A program made the position numbers and the translations under genes. Of a DNA stretch of 64,000 nt, positions 42,601 through 51,774 are shown one piece after another. This DNA comes from VGRW01 sp031396695 (GTDB lineage: Bacteria > Myxococcota_A > UBA9160 > SZUA-336). Each line of letters begins with the position of its first letter. Positions within the stretch are counted from its first letter, which is position 1. The stretch spans positions 5,926 to 69,925 of the forward strand of contig JANNLG010000091.1 in the NCBI GenBank assembly GCA_031396695.1, written 5' to 3'. A model generated the notes under the pieces. The model did no database searches. It was not told the DNA's origin and was given only the letters and a program-made list of their open reading frames with translations.

Positions 42601-43812
42601 ATGGCAGCCGAGTCCCCACGAAACCTGCGCGACGATCTGCAAGCGCTGCGCATCGATCGCAGCGCGCCCGCCGCGAGACCGCCGAGCGGTCGGCGCAACC
42701 TGTACATCGGCGTCGCTGCGGCGCTGGCGGTGGCGCTGCTCGGCGCGGGCGCCTGGTCGCTGATCGGCGGCGCGCGCGAGGTCGCGGTCGCCTATGCGAG
42801 CCGGATCGAAGCCGGCGGATCGGCGCCGGCCGCGCCCGTGCTCTCCGGCTCCGGCTACGTCGTCACCGCCGACAAATACATCTCCGTCGGCACGCGCATT
42901 CCCGGACGCATCGAGAAGTTCTTCGTCGACGAAGCGGACCGCGTGAAGGCAGGCGACCCACTGGTGCAGCTCGACGATCGCGACTACAGCGCAGCGCTCG
43001 AGAGCACTCGCGCACGGCTGGCGGTGGTGAAGGCGAACGCGCAGCTCCACAAGCTCGAGGCCGCGCGTGCGGTGAAGCTGCGCGCCGAGAACTACGCCTC
43101 GCAGTCCGAGCTCGACACCGCCCAGACTCTGCTCCGTGTCGACCAGGCGCAGATCGCGCAGTTCGAGGCGGAGATCGCGCAGGCGCAGGTGAACCTGGAC
43201 TACACCGTTCTGCGTGCACCGACCGACGGCGTGATCCTCGCCAAGTTGAAGGAGGTCGGCGAGATGGCGGTGCCCGGCGGCTTCGCCGGCTCCGGCGAGC
43301 TGATCCGGATGGCGAATCTGACCGAGCTGCGCGCCGAGGTCGACGTGTCCGAGGCCGATCTCGCGCGCGTGAAGCTCGGCCAGAAGGCACAGGTGGTTCC
43401 CGACGCGTACCCGGACAAGCGCTACGGCGCGTCGGTCGTGAAGCTCTACCCGCAGGTCAATCGTCAGAAGGGCACGCTCAAGATCGAAGTCTCGATCGAG
43501 AGTCCCGACCAGGCGCTCTTGCCCGACATGAGCGTGCGCATCCACTTTCTCGGCGACGACCAGTCGCCGCAGAGCGGCGGGCCGGCGCTGGTGCTCGCGC
43601 CGCGCGCCGCGATCCGCAGCGACGCCGGCGGCAGCTTCGCGTGGATCGTCTCCGACGGCCGGCTGCGCCGCCAGCCGCTGCGCACCGGCGCAGACCAGGG
43701 CGAGCAGGTCGTGGTGGTCGAGGGCCTATCCGGCGGCGAGGCACTCGTCGTCGGCGAGGCCGACGACCTGAAGGACGGCCAGCGCGTCGAAACCGCGACG
43801 GGCGCCTCCTAG
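42601..43812 (+). CDS. Periplasmic adaptor (HlyD/MacA-like) of the exporter
   Basis: A 403-aa membrane-fusion protein with one N-terminal transmembrane helix (residues ~37-55), a barrel-sandwich segment (GTRIPGRIEKFFVDEADRV), a short coiled coil around residues 135-200, and beta-barrel domains. It would span from the MacB-like complex to the outer membrane. It begins 3 nt after the second permease and ends overlapping the convergent PGPGW gene by 4 nt. Confidence 0.88.
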   Translation: MAAESPRNLRDDLQALRIDRSAPAARPPSGRRNLYIGVAAALAVALLGAGAWSLIGGAREVAVAYASRIEAGGSAPAAPVLSGSGYVVTADKYISVGTRIPGRIEKFFVDEADRVKAGDPLVQLDDRDYSAALESTRARLAVVKANAQLHKLEAARAVKLRAENYASQSELDTAQTLLRVDQAQIAQFEAEIAQAQVNLDYTVLRAPTDGVILAKLKEVGEMAVPGGFAGSGELIRMANLTELRAEVDVSEADLARVKLGQKAQVVPDAYPDKRYGASVVKLYPQVNRQKGTLKIEVSIESPDQALLPDMSVRIHFLGDDQSPQSGGPALVLAPRAAIRSDAGGSFAWIVSDGRLRRQPLRTGADQGEQVVVVEGLSGGEALVVGEADDLKDGQRVETATGAS

Positions 43813-44087
43813 TCCTTGGGCTTGGCCTTGCCGTTGGTCCCCAGCGTGGTGCGCGCGTAGTCGCGCACGCGCGTCAGCAGCCGGCGCGCCCAGATGAACT
43901 CGGTCGCCAGAATCGCGAGCCCGGCCGGGATCACCACGAGCGCAGGTCCGGGCGCGACGATCATCACCACGCCGATCGCGAGCACGGTGCCGCCGACCAC
44001 GAGCACGACGAGCTTGCGCGCGCCGCGCACGAGCTGTGCCGCGATCGAGGCCTTGGGCTCGAGAAGCGGATCGGGCTCCTCAACCAT
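43809..44087 (-). CDS. PGPGW-type small membrane protein
   Basis: A 92-aa protein with two hydrophobic helices; the connecting segment IVAPGPALVVIPAGLAILATE matches the pattern of the PGPGW transmembrane family (function unknown). The ATG at 44087 lies inside the end of the TerC gene (8-nt overlap), so the two are probably coupled. A longer frame to 44210 is only antisense overlap and was not used. Confidence 0.78.
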   Translation of the reverse strand: MVEEPDPLLEPKASIAAQLVRGARKLVVLVVGGTVLAIGVVMIVAPGPALVVIPAGLAILATEFIWARRLLTRVRDYARTTLGTNGKAKPKD

Positions 44088-44790
44088 GCTGCGACAGGCG
44101 CGCGTCCGCGCGCGCGCGCGCCGCGCGTGCACGCCACCAGCCCAGCGCCGAAATGGACACGAACAGGCCGATCCGCAGCGGCAGGTTGATCGCGTCCGCG
44201 AGCTCCTCACCGATGTAGCTCCGGATCAGCGGGTCGTGCAACATGATGTTGCCCGCGATCTCGCCGAGCAGACCGCCGCCCAGCCAGATGATCCACGGGA
44301 AGCGGCCCATCATCTGCGCCAGGAAACCGCTGCCCCAGACCACCAGCGGGATCGACAGTGCGACCCCGAACGTGACCAGAAGCATGTCGCCCTCGGCCGC
44401 TCCGGTGATCGCGATGACGTTGTCGAGGCTCATGCTCACGTCCGCGACGATGATCACCCAGATGGCGTCGCGCAGGCTCGTGGCCTCGCGTCCGCCGGCG
44501 TGCTCCCCGCCTTCCTGCAGGATCAGCTTCAACGCGACCCAGATCAGCACCGCGCCCGCGACGAACTGCAGGAACGAAACGCCCATCAGCTGGCTCATGA
44601 ACGCGATGAAGATCAGCCGCAGGCCGACGGCGCCCGCGGTGCCCCAGAGCCGCCCGAGCAGCTGTTGGCGCGCCGGAAGCGTGCGCACGGCCAGGGCGAT
44701 CACGAGCGCGTTGTCGCCCGCGAGCAGGAGGTCGATGCCGACGATCTTCAGCCAGCGGAGCCAGAAGTCGCCGGTGAAGATCTCTTCCAT
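44080..44790 (-). CDS. TerC-family integral membrane protein
   Basis: A 236-aa protein with about seven helices. The paired acidic membrane motifs DLLLAGDNALVIALAV and ADVSMSLDNVIAITGA are the TerC/YkoY hallmarks. Members are linked to metal (Mn2+) export, metallation of secreted proteins and tellurite resistance. No ter operon is present. It lies 6 nt downstream of the antiporter gene stop on the same strand. Confidence 0.9.
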   Translation of the reverse strand: MEEIFTGDFWLRWLKIVGIDLLLAGDNALVIALAVRTLPARQQLLGRLWGTAGAVGLRLIFIAFMSQLMGVSFLQFVAGAVLIWVALKLILQEGGEHAGGREATSLRDAIWVIIVADVSMSLDNVIAITGAAEGDMLLVTFGVALSIPLVVWGSGFLAQMMGRFPWIIWLGGGLLGEIAGNIMLHDPLIRSYIGEELADAINLPLRIGLFVSISALGWWRARAARARADARLSQHG

Positions 44791-44796
44791 GTCTGC

Positions 44797-46503
44797 TCAT
44801 CCCTCCCGAAGCGCCGGCGCGCGTCGCAGCGCGTCGGCGAGGTCATCGAAGCTCGTGGCCCGCGCGACGGCTGCGCGCATCTCCGGATCCTGAAATGTCC
44901 GCGCGATTTCCGCCAGCAGCTCGAGCTGGATCAGGTCGTCGTGCTCAGGGGTGACGACCAGCACGATGAAGCGCGCCAGCTCGCCGTCGGGCGCGCCGAA
45001 GTCCACGCCGCCGCTCGACAAGCCCAGCGCGACGACCGGCGCCGACAGCCCTGGCATGCGCGCGTGGGGGATCGCGATGCCCTGCCCCACACCGGTGGGC
45101 ATGATCGCCTCGCGGGCGAGCACCGCATCCGCGAGCACGGCCGGATCGAGGCCCGCGACCGGCGCGGTCGCCTGCGCCAGGCCGCGAATCGCCTCGGCGC
45201 GATCGGCGCCGAGCAGCGACGGCACGAACGTGCGCGGATCGAGGTGGGCGAGAAAAAGCCGGCGCATGCGGCGCCCGACGAGTCTTTTGAGCATCGGTCC
45301 GCTCATCGCCGAGGTCGCGAGCGCCATCACTACGAGCGCCACGAACAGCTGCTCCGAGATGATTTCGTACTGCAGCGCGACGACCGCCATCGCCATCTCC
45401 ATGGCGCCGCGCGCGTTCATGCCGAAGCCGATCGCCCAGGCTTCGCTCGGCGGCAGACCGCTCCAGCGCGCGGCCAGTCCGCAGCCGAGCACCTTGCCGA
45501 TGCACGCGATCGCGAACACGAGCAACACCAGCCCCGGTTCGAAGTTCGCCACGAAGTCGACGCGCAGGCCAAGGCTGCCGAAGAACAGCGGCGCGAACAC
45601 CACCGCGACCAGCCGTTCGAGCGCGATCAGCCGCCGCGGCGAAGTCTCGATCGTGCCGCCCATCACGACGCCGGCCAGGAACGCGCCCATCAGCGCGCCG
45701 TGCCCGACGGACTCGGTCAGCGCCGCGGCGGCGAACGCTACGCAGACCACGAACGCGACCACGCCGCCGGCATCGGGCGCGCCGCGGTCGAGCCAGGCCA
45801 GCACGCGCAGCGCGAGCCTGCGCCCGACGGTGAGCGCGAGCCCGACCGACGCGATCGTGATCGCGATCTCGGTGCCGACGCCGACGAGACCCGGGCCCGC
45901 CTCGCGAAACAGTCCTACCACGAGCCCGAACAGTGTCCAGCCAATCAGATCGTCGAAGACGGCCGAGCCGATGATCAGCGCGCCGAGATCGGTGCGGTAC
46001 AAGTCGAGGTCGACGAGCGTCTTCGCGATCACCGGCAGCGCCGAGATCGCGAGCGCCGTGCCCATGAACAGCGCGAACACGATCGGCTCGACGCCGCCCT
46101 CGGAGCCGAACGCGACCGGCCACACGTAGGCCGCGCCGAAGCCCGTCGCGAACGGAACCACGATACCCGCGACGCCCACCGCCGACGCGACGCGCAGGCG
46201 CGCGAGCAGGCGGCCGAGATCGACTTCGAGTCCCGCCACCGTCAGGAACAGGATGATCGAGACCAGCGTCAGCACCGTGAACGCGGTCGCCTGCGCGCCC
46301 GCCTGCGGGTAGAGCTGCGCGCACAGCTCGGGCGCGAAGCGGCCGAACAGCGTCGGCCCGAGTAGGATTCCGGCGAGCAACTCGCCCAGCACCGACGGCT
46401 GGCCGATCCGGCGCGCGAGCGTGCCCAAGAGGCGCGCGGTGCCGAGCAAAAGGCTCAGCGCGAGCAGAAGCTGGGGCAGCTCACCGGGGGCTAGCGAGTT
46501 CAC
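44797..46503 (-). CDS. CPA2-type cation:proton antiporter with C-terminal PTS EIIA domain
   Basis: A 568-aa fusion. Residues ~1-395 form about twelve helices of a KefB/NhaA-like CPA2 antiporter (IGQPSVLGELLAGILLGPTL; SAVFDDLIGW holds the ion-site aspartate). Residues ~430-565 resemble a fructose-type EIIA domain with the phosphorylatable histidine in GIAIPHARMPG. This could place ion flux under nitrogen- or sugar-type phosphotransfer, but no EI or HPr gene is in the window. Confidence 0.88.
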   Translation of the reverse strand: MNSLAPGELPQLLLALSLLLGTARLLGTLARRIGQPSVLGELLAGILLGPTLFGRFAPELCAQLYPQAGAQATAFTVLTLVSIILFLTVAGLEVDLGRLLARLRVASAVGVAGIVVPFATGFGAAYVWPVAFGSEGGVEPIVFALFMGTALAISALPVIAKTLVDLDLYRTDLGALIIGSAVFDDLIGWTLFGLVVGLFREAGPGLVGVGTEIAITIASVGLALTVGRRLALRVLAWLDRGAPDAGGVVAFVVCVAFAAAALTESVGHGALMGAFLAGVVMGGTIETSPRRLIALERLVAVVFAPLFFGSLGLRVDFVANFEPGLVLLVFAIACIGKVLGCGLAARWSGLPPSEAWAIGFGMNARGAMEMAMAVVALQYEIISEQLFVALVVMALATSAMSGPMLKRLVGRRMRRLFLAHLDPRTFVPSLLGADRAEAIRGLAQATAPVAGLDPAVLADAVLAREAIMPTGVGQGIAIPHARMPGLSAPVVALGLSSGGVDFGAPDGELARFIVLVVTPEHDDLIQLELLAEIARTFQDPEMRAAVARATSFDDLADALRRAPALREG

Positions 46504-46534
46504 GAGCTAGAGCTCGGGCCGCGCGCTCGTCGGC

Positions 46535-47674
46535 TCAGCGCTCGTCGATCGGGGTGTAGACCTCCCCCTTGGGTCCGACGTAGCTCCCGCGCGGGCGGTA
46601 GATGCGGTTGTTCTGGTACTGCTCGAGCACGTGCGCGCACCAGCCGGCGATGCGGCTGGTCGCGAACACGGGCGTGAACAGGTCGATCGGGATGCCCATG
46701 CTGTAGTAGACCGACGCCGAGTAGAAGTCGACGTTGCAGATCAGGCCCTTGCGCTGACCCATCAGCTCTTCGAGCCGCGCGCTCATCTCGTACAGCTCCG
46801 GGTGCCCGGTCTCGCGCGTGATGTCCTTGCTCATCGCCTTCAGGATCTTCGCGCGCGGATCGCCCTCTTTGTACACGCGGTGACCGAAGCCCATGATCTT
46901 CTCGCCCGACGCGAGCGCCGCTTCGAGCCAGGCCTCGAGCCGGTCGGGCGATTTGATCTCGAGCAGCATGCGCGCCACCTGCTCGTTCGCGCCGCCGTGC
47001 AGCGGGCCCTTCAACGTGCCGATCGCGGCCATCACGCTCGAGTAGATTCCCGACAGCGTGCTCGATGTGACGCGCGCCGAGAACGCCGACGCATTCAGCT
47101 CGTGATCTGCGTGCAGGATCAGACAGGTGTCGAAGCGCTCGACTTCCTTCGCGTCGGGCTCCTCGCCCTTCAGCATGTACAGGAAGTTCCAGGCGATCGA
47201 CTTGTCGGGCAGCGGCTGCAGCGGCCATTGCCCGCTGCGCACGCGCTGGTAGGCGGTGACGATCGTGCCGACGCGCGCGGCGAGCCGCGTCGACTTGCGC
47301 AGCGTCGCCGCCGCGTTCACGAGGTTCGCGTCGGGATCGTGCAGTGTGAGCCCAGCGATCACGGCGTGCAGGAAGTCCATCGGATGCACGCGGGTCGGCA
47401 GGCCGTGGAACCAGCCGAAACTCTCCGGAGGCAGCGCCATGCTGTGGTGCAGGTCGGTCGAGAATTCCTCGAGCTCACGGCGTGTCGGCAGCCAGCCGTA
47501 CCAGAGCAGGTAGACGACCTCTTCGAAGGTCGCGTGCGCGGCGAGATCCTCGATCGTGAAGCCACGGTAGAGCAGCGTCGTGCCTTCGATGGTGCTGATC
47601 GACGTGGTCGCGGTGACAACGCCTTCGAGGCCGCGGTCGATGGCGCCGCTGTACTCCGGGACTGGCTCGCTCAC
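46535..47674 (-). CDS. Citrate (or 2-methylcitrate) synthase
   Basis: A 379-aa synthase of the shorter bacterial type. Active-site histidines are seen in LHADHELNASAFSAR and LKGPLHGGANE, and the aspartate-arginine segment in GFGHRVYKEGDPRAK. It condenses oxaloacetate with acetyl-CoA (or propionyl-CoA). The start is GTG with GGGGAG upstream, and its GTGA overlaps the TGA of the SET-domain gene, so its translation is probably coupled to that gene. No other TCA or methylcitrate gene is adjacent. Confidence 0.93.
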   Translation of the reverse strand: MSEPVPEYSGAIDRGLEGVVTATTSISTIEGTTLLYRGFTIEDLAAHATFEEVVYLLWYGWLPTRRELEEFSTDLHHSMALPPESFGWFHGLPTRVHPMDFLHAVIAGLTLHDPDANLVNAAATLRKSTRLAARVGTIVTAYQRVRSGQWPLQPLPDKSIAWNFLYMLKGEEPDAKEVERFDTCLILHADHELNASAFSARVTSSTLSGIYSSVMAAIGTLKGPLHGGANEQVARMLLEIKSPDRLEAWLEAALASGEKIMGFGHRVYKEGDPRAKILKAMSKDITRETGHPELYEMSARLEELMGQRKGLICNVDFYSASVYYSMGIPIDLFTPVFATSRIAGWCAHVLEQYQNNRIYRPRGSYVGPKGEVYTPIDER

Positions 47675-48246
47675 GTTCGTCTCCCCTGCCGGCTCGCCTC
47701 TCGACCCCCGTTCGTATGAGACCGCAATCCCCGCTTGGCCGCCAGCTTCGCGTCGATGCGCCGCTGCAGGTACGGAGAGAAGTGACCGCGGTACCTTTTC
47801 CAGAGCTCCGGCCGGCTCCAGTCTTCGCCGGTGATCCGGCCCCGACACTCGGGCGCGCCACAGCCGCAGTTGAACTGATCGTACGGCGAGCCGTCGCTCA
47901 TCGCGTAGTCGAAGCAGACTTCCTCGCCCGGCTCGAGCCGGCGCAGCGCGACCAGCGCGATCTGACCCGACAGCCCGCAGTTCGGCTGGCACGAGTGATT
48001 CACCCAGTCGGCCGGCCCGTCCTGCGCCGAGACCAGGTACAGATCCTCTTCGACCTGGATCGTGAGCAGCCGCTCCGCGGGGGTGAGCGCGTCGAGACCC
48101 GACGCGTGCACGGCCTCGCCGCCCCAGACGACGACCAGCTCGCCCGCCGCGACCGGCTCGCGCACGACCAATGTGCGTCCACCCTTGCCGTTGATTTGCC
48201 GAGGCTGAAGCTTCGGAGAGTGATACGACGTCGGGTGGTCGGCCAT
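47671..48246 (-). CDS. SET-domain protein (putative lysine methyltransferase)
   Basis: A 191-aa protein consisting almost wholly of a SET domain: NHSCQPNCG, then GEEVCFDYA, and a post-SET cysteine cluster CGCGAPECRGRI. These match the SAM- and substrate-binding knot and the zinc-type post-SET loop of protein lysine methyltransferases. It lies directly upstream of citrate synthase with a 4-nt overlap and divergent from a sirtuin. A role in modifying citrate synthase is speculative. It could equally act on another protein. Confidence 0.85.
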   Translation of the reverse strand: MADHPTSYHSPKLQPRQINGKGGRTLVVREPVAAGELVVVWGGEAVHASGLDALTPAERLLTIQVEEDLYLVSAQDGPADWVNHSCQPNCGLSGQIALVALRRLEPGEEVCFDYAMSDGSPYDQFNCGCGAPECRGRITGEDWSRPELWKRYRGHFSPYLQRRIDAKLAAKRGLRSHTNGGREASRQGRRT

Positions 48247-48302
48247 GAGCGAATCGTAGAAGAACCTCGCAGCTGCGCGCCAGTGCGTGCGAGAATCTTT
48301 GC

Positions 48303-49070
48303 ATGAGCTCTGCGCTCGACGACCTGAGCGAGGTGGCCGGTTGGATCGCGGAGTCCCGGCGCGTCGTGGTGCTGACCGGCGCCGGCATCTCGACCGAGTC
48401 GGGAATTCCCGACTTCCGCGGGCCCCAGGGCGTGTGGACCAAGAATCCGGGCGCCGAGAAAATGGCGACGCTTTCCCACTACGTCGCCGACCCGGAGGTG
48501 CGCCGGCGCGCGTGGCGCAGTCGCCTCGAGTCGCCGGCGTGGCAGGCGAAACCCAACGCGGGTCACCAGGCGTTGGTCGCGCTCGAGCGGAGCGGTCGCC
48601 TGCACACGCTGATCACGCAGAACGTCGACGGCCTGCACCAGGCCGCCGGCTCGTCGCCGTCGCTCGTGGTCGAGATCCACGGCACGCTGCACGAGGTCAC
48701 GTGTCTGGACTGCGGCGAGCGCGCGCCCATGGAGCGAGCGCTCGCGCGCGTGCGCGCCGGCGAGGACGACCCGGCCTGCCGGAGCTGCGGGGGAATCCTG
48801 AAGTCGGCCACTATCTCGTTCGGTCAGAACCTGGTGTCGCGCGATCTCGAGCGCGCGGAGCGGGCGGCGCACGAGTGCGACCTGCTGCTCGCGGTGGGCA
48901 GCACCCTGTCGGTGTTTCCGATCGCCAACGTCGTGCCGGTCGCCAAGCGCGCGGGTGCGCGGGTGGTGATCGTGAACGCGCAGCCGACCGAGATGGACGA
49001 GCTGGCCGACGCGCTGATCCGCGGTCCGATCGGCGAGATCCTGCCGGTGCTCGTGAACGCCCCGAGCTAG
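48303..49070 (+). CDS. Sir2-family NAD-dependent protein deacylase
   Basis: A 255-aa sirtuin with GAGISTESGIPDFRG (NAD site), LITQNVDGLHQAAG, the catalytic histidine in VEIHGTLHEVTC and a four-cysteine zinc site (CLDC and CRSC). It is probably a lysine deacetylase or deacylase. It is divergent from the SET-domain gene with 56 nt between the starts. The following glycosyltransferase begins 10 nt after its stop. Confidence 0.93.
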   Translation: MSSALDDLSEVAGWIAESRRVVVLTGAGISTESGIPDFRGPQGVWTKNPGAEKMATLSHYVADPEVRRRAWRSRLESPAWQAKPNAGHQALVALERSGRLHTLITQNVDGLHQAAGSSPSLVVEIHGTLHEVTCLDCGERAPMERALARVRAGEDDPACRSCGGILKSATISFGQNLVSRDLERAERAAHECDLLLAVGSTLSVFPIANVVPVAKRAGARVVIVNAQPTEMDELADALIRGPIGEILPVLVNAPS

Positions 49071-49080
49071 AGTCGGCGCG

Positions 49081-50154
49081 GTGATCGCACTCGAAGTCAG
49101 CTCGGCCGCGGGCAAGCCGCCGTTCGGTGGCGTGGGCGGCACGATCCGCGCGCTGGCCGGCGAGCTGCTGGCGCAGGACCGCGAGACCGAATACGCGCTC
49201 TGCAACCGCTTCGGCCGCTGGCGGCGCGGAGACCTGTGGCGGCCGCAGGCCGAGAACGCGCGCGTGCGCGTGTTGATCGATCCGTTGAACGGCTGGATCC
49301 TGCGCGGCGCGCGGCTCCTGCACTCGATGGCCGTGTACCTGCCGCGCACGCCGCGCATCACCAAGCTGGTCACGATCCACGACCTGAACGCGGTGCGGAA
49401 CGTGGAGTGGGTCACTCAGTCCTGGCACGAGAAGCGCAGCGGGAAGATCGCGCTCGCCGTCTCGCGCGCGGATCACGTGATGACCTACAGCGCCTTCACC
49501 GCCAACGAGATCCGCGAGCAGTACGCGTTTCCCGCCGAATGCGTGCACCCCGTTCTGCTCGGCGTCGATTGCGAGCGCTTCGCGCCGACCGCGCCCGAGC
49601 TCGTGGCCGGCCTGCGCGCGAAGCACGGCGACTACGTGATCGCGATCGGCCTGCTCACCGCGCGCAAGAACTTCGTCACGCTGATCGAGGCGATGGCGCG
49701 CCTGCCCGAGCTGCGGCTGGTGCTGGTCGGTCGCGGCAGCGACGGCGAGGCCGAGGTCGAGGCTGCGCTCGATCGCACCGGCATGCGCGCGCGCACGCTG
49801 CGCATGACGGGCGTGCCGGAGCCGGAGCTGGTGGCTCTGATCGGCGCCGCGCGCGTCTGCGCCGTGCCGAGCCTGTACGAGGGCTTCGGACTGACCACGC
49901 TCGAGGCGATGGCCTGCGGGACGCCGGTCGTGTGCTCGAACGCGGCCTCGCTGCCCGAGGCGGCCGGCGACGCGGCGCTGCTGGTCGATGCGCGCCGAGG
50001 CGACGAGCTCGAGGCGGCACTGCGCCGGGTCGTGTTCGATTCCGCGCTCGCGGCGGACCTGCGCGCGCGCGGGCTCGCGCACGCGCGCGCGATGTCGTGG
50101 GCGGCCTCCGCGCGCCGGCTGCGCGCGATCTACCGCGCGATCGCCGACGTCTAG
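49081..50154 (+). CDS. GT4-type glycosyltransferase (group 1)
   Basis: A 357-aa GT-B-fold retaining glycosyltransferase. The C-terminal EX7E-type motif is SLYEGFGLTTLEAMACGTPV, followed by SLPEAAGDAALL. The N-terminal acceptor domain begins with SSAAGKPPFGGVGGTIRAL. The start is GTG. It transfers a sugar from an activated nucleotide donor to a lipid, glycan or small molecule; the acceptor is unknown. It is on the strand opposite the adjacent ABC-2 exporter genes. Confidence 0.85.
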   Translation: MIALEVSSAAGKPPFGGVGGTIRALAGELLAQDRETEYALCNRFGRWRRGDLWRPQAENARVRVLIDPLNGWILRGARLLHSMAVYLPRTPRITKLVTIHDLNAVRNVEWVTQSWHEKRSGKIALAVSRADHVMTYSAFTANEIREQYAFPAECVHPVLLGVDCERFAPTAPELVAGLRAKHGDYVIAIGLLTARKNFVTLIEAMARLPELRLVLVGRGSDGEAEVEAALDRTGMRARTLRMTGVPEPELVALIGAARVCAVPSLYEGFGLTTLEAMACGTPVVCSNAASLPEAAGDAALLVDARRGDELEAALRRVVFDSALAADLRARGLAHARAMSWAASARRLRAIYRAIADV

Positions 50155-50164
50155 ACGCGCGGAC

Positions 50165-50959
50165 TCACGAGCGCGCGCCGATCCGATTGCCCGAGGCGTA
50201 GCGCACGAGACCGCGCTCGAACACGAAAATCGCGAGCAGCGTCCAGCCCAACGACGCGGCCAGGGCTGCCGCCGCGAGCGCGAGGCTCGGCGCGCGCACC
50301 AGCTCCGCCGGTAGGAAGCCGACGAAGCCCGCCGGCACGACGGTGTAGAGCAGGACGCTGACCCCGCCCGAGAACAGCGGCCGCGGATAGGTGCTGAAGA
50401 CCAGCGTGAACTCGGAGATCTGCCGCGCGAACGTCTCCATGCCGTCGATCCAGAACGAGAGGCTTTGCAGCAGCACGCCGCTGGCCGTGAACACGCAGGC
50501 GCTCGAGGCCACCGCGAGCCCGGTGGCCGCGAGCGACGCGGGCTCGAGCGCGCCCGCGAGCCCGAGCATGACCGCGCCGCTCGCCATGTCGCCCCAGCCC
50601 GAAGCGATCGTGTGTGACGCGAGCCGGTGCAGCAGCACCGGCTTGGGCTGGACCAGGCACGAGTCGAGCTCGCCGTCGTGGATCGCGCGGCCCAGGTCGC
50701 GCACCCCGCCCGCCAGCACGATCGACGCGCCGTAGCCCGACGCGACCACACCGAAGAGCGTCAGCACGTCGAGCAGACGCCAGCCGCCGATCTCGGGGAA
50801 GCGCTCGAACAAGAGCCACCAGACCGAGAAGAACGCCGCGTTGTTGAGCGCCATGAAGCTGGCTTGCAACCAGAAGGCGCCGCGCAGCGCCAGGCTCGAA
50901 CGCAGGTTCATGGCCACGAGCGCGCGCGCGAAGCGGAGCGTGCCGGCGAGTCGCGACAT
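50165..50959 (-). CDS. ABC-2 type permease (COG3694-like)
   Basis: A 264-aa permease with about six helices and the segments FFSVWWLLFERFPEIGGW and GELDSCLVQPKPVLLHRL, typical of the ABC2_membrane_6/DUF990 pair. It forms a heterodimer with the permease at 50962; the two genes lie 2 nt apart. A longer frame to 51892 reads antisense and was cut to the ATG at 50959. The substrate is unknown. Confidence 0.85.
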   Translation of the reverse strand: MSRLAGTLRFARALVAMNLRSSLALRGAFWLQASFMALNNAAFFSVWWLLFERFPEIGGWRLLDVLTLFGVVASGYGASIVLAGGVRDLGRAIHDGELDSCLVQPKPVLLHRLASHTIASGWGDMASGAVMLGLAGALEPASLAATGLAVASSACVFTASGVLLQSLSFWIDGMETFARQISEFTLVFSTYPRPLFSGGVSVLLYTVVPAGFVGFLPAELVRAPSLALAAAALAASLGWTLLAIFVFERGLVRYASGNRIGARS

Positions 50960-50961
50960 CG

Positions 50962-51774
50962 CTAGCCCCCGCTCACGGTGAGCCGCGCGCGGGCCGAACG
51001 CGAGAGCCAGGCGAGTCCGACGCCGATCCCTACGCCCCACGCCAACAGCTCGAGCAGCGTCACCAGCGCAGCTTCCGGCGCGAATCCGAACGCCATCCGG
51101 CCCGGTCCCCAGAGCATGGCGGGGAACGGCGAGCAGCGCGCCAGTGTGCGCAGCCAGTCCGGATACAGCTCGAGCGGTAGCAGGAGCCCGCCGAGCACGA
51201 ACACGAGCTTCTGCCAGATCCAGTAGACCGGGCTCGTGTCCACGATCCAGAACGCGGACAGCCCGATCGCCGCCGTCGAGAGCACCGCGAGCACGCTCGC
51301 GAGCGCGCCGAGCGGCAACGCGAGCAGGAGACCGCGCGGATCCTCCGGAAACCCGCCCGCCATCCAGAAGGCGACCGCCGCGCCAGTCGGTCCGAGCACG
51401 AGCAGGCGCAAGCCCGTCTCGCCGAGCGCCTCCGCGATCTGCGTGCCGAGATAGGAGACCGGCCGAACCAGCCGGCAGGCGATGTCGCCGGAGCGAACGT
51501 CGGCCTCGATCGCCAGGAACAGGTGCGGCACGGACAGCAGACACCATTCGGTGACGGCCAGGTACCAGATCAGCTCCCGCTTGCCCGCGCCCGGGATCGC
51601 CTGGGGGCCCTGCCCCAGCACCGTCTCCCAAACGCGCGAGAAGATGAACACGATCACGCCGAGGAACAGGGCGCGGCCCGCGAGCACGGAGCGCTCGGCC
51701 AGCGCCCGGCGCGCGGACACCAACGCGATCGCACCGTACTTGCGGGTCGAACGGACGAAGCGATCGGCCGTCAT
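50962..51774 (-). CDS. ABC-2 type permease (COG4587-like)
   Basis: A 270-aa membrane protein with six predicted helices, including VRSGDIACRLVRPVSYLG and LPLELYPDWLRTLARCSPF, as in the DUF990-type partner permease. The ATG at 51774 overlaps the ATPase stop (ATGA). With the ATPase and the second permease it makes a full exporter of the COG4586-COG4587-COG3694 set, of undefined substrate. Confidence 0.85.
   Translation of the reverse strand: MTADRFVRSTRKYGAIALVSARRALAERSVLAGRALFLGVIVFIFSRVWETVLGQGPQAIPGAGKRELIWYLAVTEWCLLSVPHLFLAIEADVRSGDIACRLVRPVSYLGTQIAEALGETGLRLLVLGPTGAAVAFWMAGGFPEDPRGLLLALPLGALASVLAVLSTAAIGLSAFWIVDTSPVYWIWQKLVFVLGGLLLPLELYPDWLRTLARCSPFPAMLWGPGRMAFGFAPEAALVTLLELLAWGVGIGVGLAWLSRSARARLTVSGG

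Noticed and set aside
43894..46365. Long plus-strand frame of 823 codons
   Set aside because: Antisense shadow of the TerC and antiporter genes; composition is that of a mirror frame.
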